NCBI GenBank assembly: GCA_005116965.1
Contig: SWDG01000027.1
Coordinates: forward strand, 547,797-590,369
Length of the DNA: 42,573 bases
From: Nitrospira sp.
Lineage (GTDB): Bacteria > Nitrospirota > Nitrospiria > Nitrospirales > Nitrospiraceae
Reading direction: 5' to 3'
Numbering within the stretch: the first letter of the stretch is position 1; each line of letters starts with the position of its first letter. Shown here in pieces: positions 40,110 through 42,573 of this stretch. The translations under genes and the position numbers were made by a program. The notes beneath the pieces were generated by a model. It did not search any database, was not told the origin of the DNA, and saw only the letters and a list, made by a program, of their open reading frames with translations.

Positions 40110-40702
40110 ACTTCCCAGAGTTTCGTATAGACGGGGCCAGTTGGACGCAAATGGCTTTTCATCAGCACGATCGGCCCAACTGTCATCGACCCTAACGGCA
40201 GTGCCTGCTCACAGACGCCACTTTTGGCGAGCAGCTCCCCGACCTGTCGTTCACCTAGTTTGATCCTCGCCAGTGTCAGATGTGGGTTGAAGAGTTTCTC
40301 GTCTGGTGCAAAGCCGAACGAGTGGCAGCAAGATTCTATCGCCCGATGCAACCCCGCCAACCGCTTGGCTGGTTCACTGTTGAGCCACTCTTCAGATGGG
40401 CCGACCCACAGTACCCGTGGTTTCTCGAAACTTGGGAAGGCCTGGAGCCGATCGATCGGGATCTGAATGGTCGGATGAGACCGCCTGACACTCGCCATCG
40501 CTTCACGGAGTTGGTCGATGAGGTGCTTCTCCGTATCTCCGAGAAACCTCAGCGTGAGATGAAACGAATTCGCTTGTCCCCAGGTGATGCGGATCTCCTT
40601 GGAGAGATGGGCCGCGAGCCGTTCCTTGAGGTCGTGCTGTGCCTGGGAGATCGCGGTACGAACCTCGTCACCGGCCTCGACGGCTAAAAAGGTCCGAATC
40701 AT
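40103..40702 (-). CDS. thpR: RNA 2',3'-cyclic phosphodiesterase (2H family)
   Basis: A 199-residue protein from ATG 40702, which overlaps the cinA stop as ATGA. Both catalytic HxTx motifs are present: NSFHLTLRFLG and NPHLTLARIK. The start MIRTFLAVEAGDEVRTAISQ is typical of ThpR/LigT. These enzymes open 2',3'-cyclic phosphates on RNA ends to 2'-phosphate; the old 2'-5' ligase name refers to the reverse activity in vitro. Coupled to cinA, a common arrangement upstream of recA. Confidence 0.92.
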   Translation of the reverse strand: MIRTFLAVEAGDEVRTAISQAQHDLKERLAAHLSKEIRITWGQANSFHLTLRFLGDTEKHLIDQLREAMASVRRSHPTIQIPIDRLQAFPSFEKPRVLWVGPSEEWLNSEPAKRLAGLHRAIESCCHSFGFAPDEKLFNPHLTLARIKLGERQVGELLAKSGVCEQALPLGSMTVGPIVLMKSHLRPTGPVYTKLWEVV

Positions 40703-41988
40703 GCTTTTCCCCTTCCGATCAGCCAACGTCGAAGCAGATCGAGTGCTGCCTGTGCAGCCCGCTGTTTGATCACAAACCGGTCTCCATGGAACCGACACTC
40801 CTTTATCACGGTATCGCCGTTGCCTCCGTCGAGTCCGATATAGACCAGTCCGACTGGTTTTGTTTCAGTCGCACCGCCAGGTCCAGCGATACCCGTGACA
40901 CTCACGGCCACTGACACCCCTGCCCGTTCCCTCATTCCTCGCGCCATCGCCGCCGCGACTTCTCGACTAACTGCCCCATGCTGCTCAAAGAGACCCGCTG
41001 ACACTCCGAGCATCTCCGTTTTGGATCGATTACTGTAGCAGAGCGCCCCACGATCGACATAGGCAGATGATCCCGGCACCTGTGTGAGTCGATGTCCGAT
41101 CAATCCTCCCGTGCACGATTCAGCCACCGCAACCGTGAGCCCCTGTTCGACCAACAGTCGACCGACGACCTCTTCCATCGTGTCATGTCCTTCGGCATAG
41201 ATCCACTCACGCAAACTCGTACGAACCCCTTCCGCTAATGACTGAAGCACGGCTTCTTTGATCGATCGATGAGCCTCAGTCGTCAGTGACACCAGCACGC
41301 CTGTCGGCGAGGCCAGCAGCCCCAGGGCAATCGGCGTTCGTTTCTGTATGAGTCCCTGCAGCTTTGCATCCACATCGGACTCCGGTAATCCCCAGGTATG
41401 AAAGATCAATCGTGTGATGGGAGAGGGACGCGTCTGCGCCGATCGGTCAAATTGAGCGGCCAATAGTGGAACAACCGATTGCTCCGTCATAGCTTTCATT
41501 TCGCTGGGAACACCAGGCAATGCGATCATGTGTGTCCCCCGCCAGGTGATCGCGAACCCCGGCGCCGACCCAACTGGATTCGGCAACACGGTCGCCTTGG
41601 ACGGAATCAACGCTTGTCGTAATTGCCCCTTGTTTGGTATTCTCCCCCATTGAGCCAACCGGGCCCTCATATTCTCGAAGGCTTCCTTGCGGCGAGCCAA
41701 TCGGAAGCCCGTGACCGACGCGACGGCTTCCCTGGTGCAATCGTCGACCGTAGGACCCAACCCCCCGGTCATGATCACAATCCCAGCCCGACGGCAGGCT
41801 GTCGTCAGGACTGCGGCAATATCCGACTGATCGTCTCCGACGATGGTCTTGAACCTGACCTCGACGCCGATCGCAGCCAAGGCATCGGCGATCAACAGCG
41901 AATTGCTGTCAGAGCGGCCTCCGACGAGAAGCTCTGAGCCAATGGCGATCGTTTCTGCGAGATACCCATGTGGCGATGCTGTTGCCAT
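40699..41988 (-). CDS. cinA: CinA family protein (NMN deamidase / competence-damage protein)
   Basis: A 429-residue two-domain protein. The N-terminal MoaB-like domain has AETIAIGSELLVGGRSDSNS, VRFKTIVGDDQSDI and MTGGLGPTVDDCTREAVA. The C-terminal domain has VAVAESCTGGLIGHRLTQVP, GSSAYVDRGALCYSNRSKTE and VTGIAGPGGATETKPVGLVY. The C-terminal domain of such proteins deamidates nicotinamide mononucleotide in the pyridine nucleotide salvage cycle, and the N-terminal one can act as a pyrophosphatase. First gene of the cinA-thpR pair, divergent from the chlorite-dismutase-type gene. Confidence 0.95.
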   Translation of the reverse strand: MATASPHGYLAETIAIGSELLVGGRSDSNSLLIADALAAIGVEVRFKTIVGDDQSDIAAVLTTACRRAGIVIMTGGLGPTVDDCTREAVASVTGFRLARRKEAFENMRARLAQWGRIPNKGQLRQALIPSKATVLPNPVGSAPGFAITWRGTHMIALPGVPSEMKAMTEQSVVPLLAAQFDRSAQTRPSPITRLIFHTWGLPESDVDAKLQGLIQKRTPIALGLLASPTGVLVSLTTEAHRSIKEAVLQSLAEGVRTSLREWIYAEGHDTMEEVVGRLLVEQGLTVAVAESCTGGLIGHRLTQVPGSSAYVDRGALCYSNRSKTEMLGVSAGLFEQHGAVSREVAAAMARGMRERAGVSVAVSVTGIAGPGGATETKPVGLVYIGLDGGNGDTVIKECRFHGDRFVIKQRAAQAALDLLRRWLIGRGKA

Positions 41989-42115
41989 ACGCGATACGAG
42001 TCTATTCTATCTGAGCCGGGTTGATCACAACGCGAACCGCTCCACCGATTACACGCGCTTGCCAGTACCAGAAGCTCCGTATCCTGTCAATGAACAGTTC
42101 GGGTCTGGCCTCCCG

Positions 42116-42145
42116 TTGACAAGACAGAAGGGGAAGTGCTAAACG
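42116..42145 (+). promoter_or_regulatory. Promoter candidate for the chlorite-dismutase-family gene
   Basis: TTGACA at 42116-42121 is followed after 18 bases by TAAACG (42140-42145). The -10 is weak, the -35 perfect. A seven-pair hairpin GAGGAGA-GGC-TCTCCTC (42156-42172) lies in the expected 5' leader, 35 bases before the start codon, and could affect translation. Confidence 0.4.
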
Positions 42146-42206
42146 AAGAAGACTTGAGGAGAGGCTCTCCTCTATTGATGCTAATTGATACTAAAGGAGT
42201 TTGGTA

Positions 42207-42573
42207 ATGTCGACCTCGGAAACATCCCCTACCCCGTCGGCCCCTCGACGTCAGTACGTCAACTTTGCATTCTATAAAGTCGATCCCGCTTGGCGGCGGT
42301 TGCCTGAGGATGTGCGGACGCAGGGCAAGCAGGAATTCCTCCGCGCGGTGGAGGAGTATAACGGACAAGTCCTCCTGGTTCCCTATTCGACCATTGGTAT
42401 TCGTGGTGACTGCGACTTCATGCTCTGGCGTATCAGCTATGATCTCGACCTGTTCCAGGACATGACGACCAAGATGCTGGCCTCCGGCCTTGGGCAGTAT
42501 CTTACGACCCCCTATTCCTATCTGGCGATCACCAAACGATCCGTGTACGTGGATCATCACTCGCATGCAGGCC
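42207..42573 (+). CDS. Chlorite dismutase family haem protein, N-terminal part (runs off the right edge)
   Basis: ATG 42207 follows AAAGGAG. The 122 visible residues read SAPRRQYVNFAFYKVDPAWR, YNGQVLLVPYSTIGIRGDCD, FMLWRISYDLDLFQDMTTKM, GLGQYLTTPYSYLAITKRSV, then YVDHHSH. This is the first half of a chlorite-dismutase/HemQ-type fold: the dimeric alpha/beta barrel with RxDCDxMLWRxS and a TTPYSY loop. It looks more like the long HemQ-like group than like the well-studied Nitrospira chlorite dismutase. The haem-binding His and the distal Arg lie beyond the edge, so chlorite breakdown, coproheme decarboxylation or another function cannot be told apart here. Confidence 0.82.
   Translation, partial: MSTSETSPTPSAPRRQYVNFAFYKVDPAWRRLPEDVRTQGKQEFLRAVEEYNGQVLLVPYSTIGIRGDCDFMLWRISYDLDLFQDMTTKMLASGLGQYLTTPYSYLAITKRSVYVDHHSHAG

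Overview
The window looks like chromosome of a Nitrospira-type bacterium (phylum Nitrospirota). This is an inference from gene content read by eye: a chlorite-dismutase-family gene at the right edge, decayed REP-associated transposases with their short repeats, and many small secreted proteins. No database search was possible. No rRNA, tRNA or CRISPR array was seen.

Layout. 1-1.6 kb: the 5' part of a B12-binding radical SAM gene, a truncated second copy of that gene's start fused to a long hairpin repeat, and a small ribbon-helix-helix/coiled-coil gene pair. 1.9-5.9 kb: the most striking locus, a three-gene leftward operon. It encodes a cysteine-containing 113-aa protein, a lyase-like protein resembling HopA1-type or LanL N-terminal domains, and a protein kinase fused to a LanC cyclase. 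I read it as a split class IV-like lanthipeptide synthetase with ProcM-like CCG zinc ligands and possible PqqD-like leader-binding domains. 6.1-7.1 kb: two divergent SmbP-like periplasmic metal-binding proteins. 7.2-12 kb: transposase debris and short repeats around a zf-TFIIB/GIDE-LemA pair, a CreA protein and a lipoprotein interrupted by an in-frame stop. 12-19 kb: single small genes (rhodanese, Sel1 repeat, Gfo/Idh/MocA oxidoreductase, YajD-like HNH, VF530/DUF2132, YaeQ) and a decayed copy of the rhodanese 3' end.

19.3-23.4 kb: a lipoprotein adaptor and RND pump. 23.9-42 kb: a leftward core block, cinA-thpR, then (after an interruption) recA-recX-alaS-ruvX-mltG-deoC-deoB-ridA, an IPT/TIG-repeat protein and a YCF48-like propeller. 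It covers DNA recombination and repair, alanine tRNA charging, cell-wall synthesis and deoxynucleoside breakdown.

The block is interrupted between thpR and recA (about 35.1-40.1 kb) by accessory genes: PilZ, two oxidoreductases, an exported ankyrin protein with a decayed repeat, and a solitary integron-type gene cassette. The cassette has a complete attC site, its start and stop codons lie inside the core sites, and its cargo carries an RNxxxH motif typical of HEPN RNases. The window ends in the 5' part of the rightward chlorite-dismutase-family gene.
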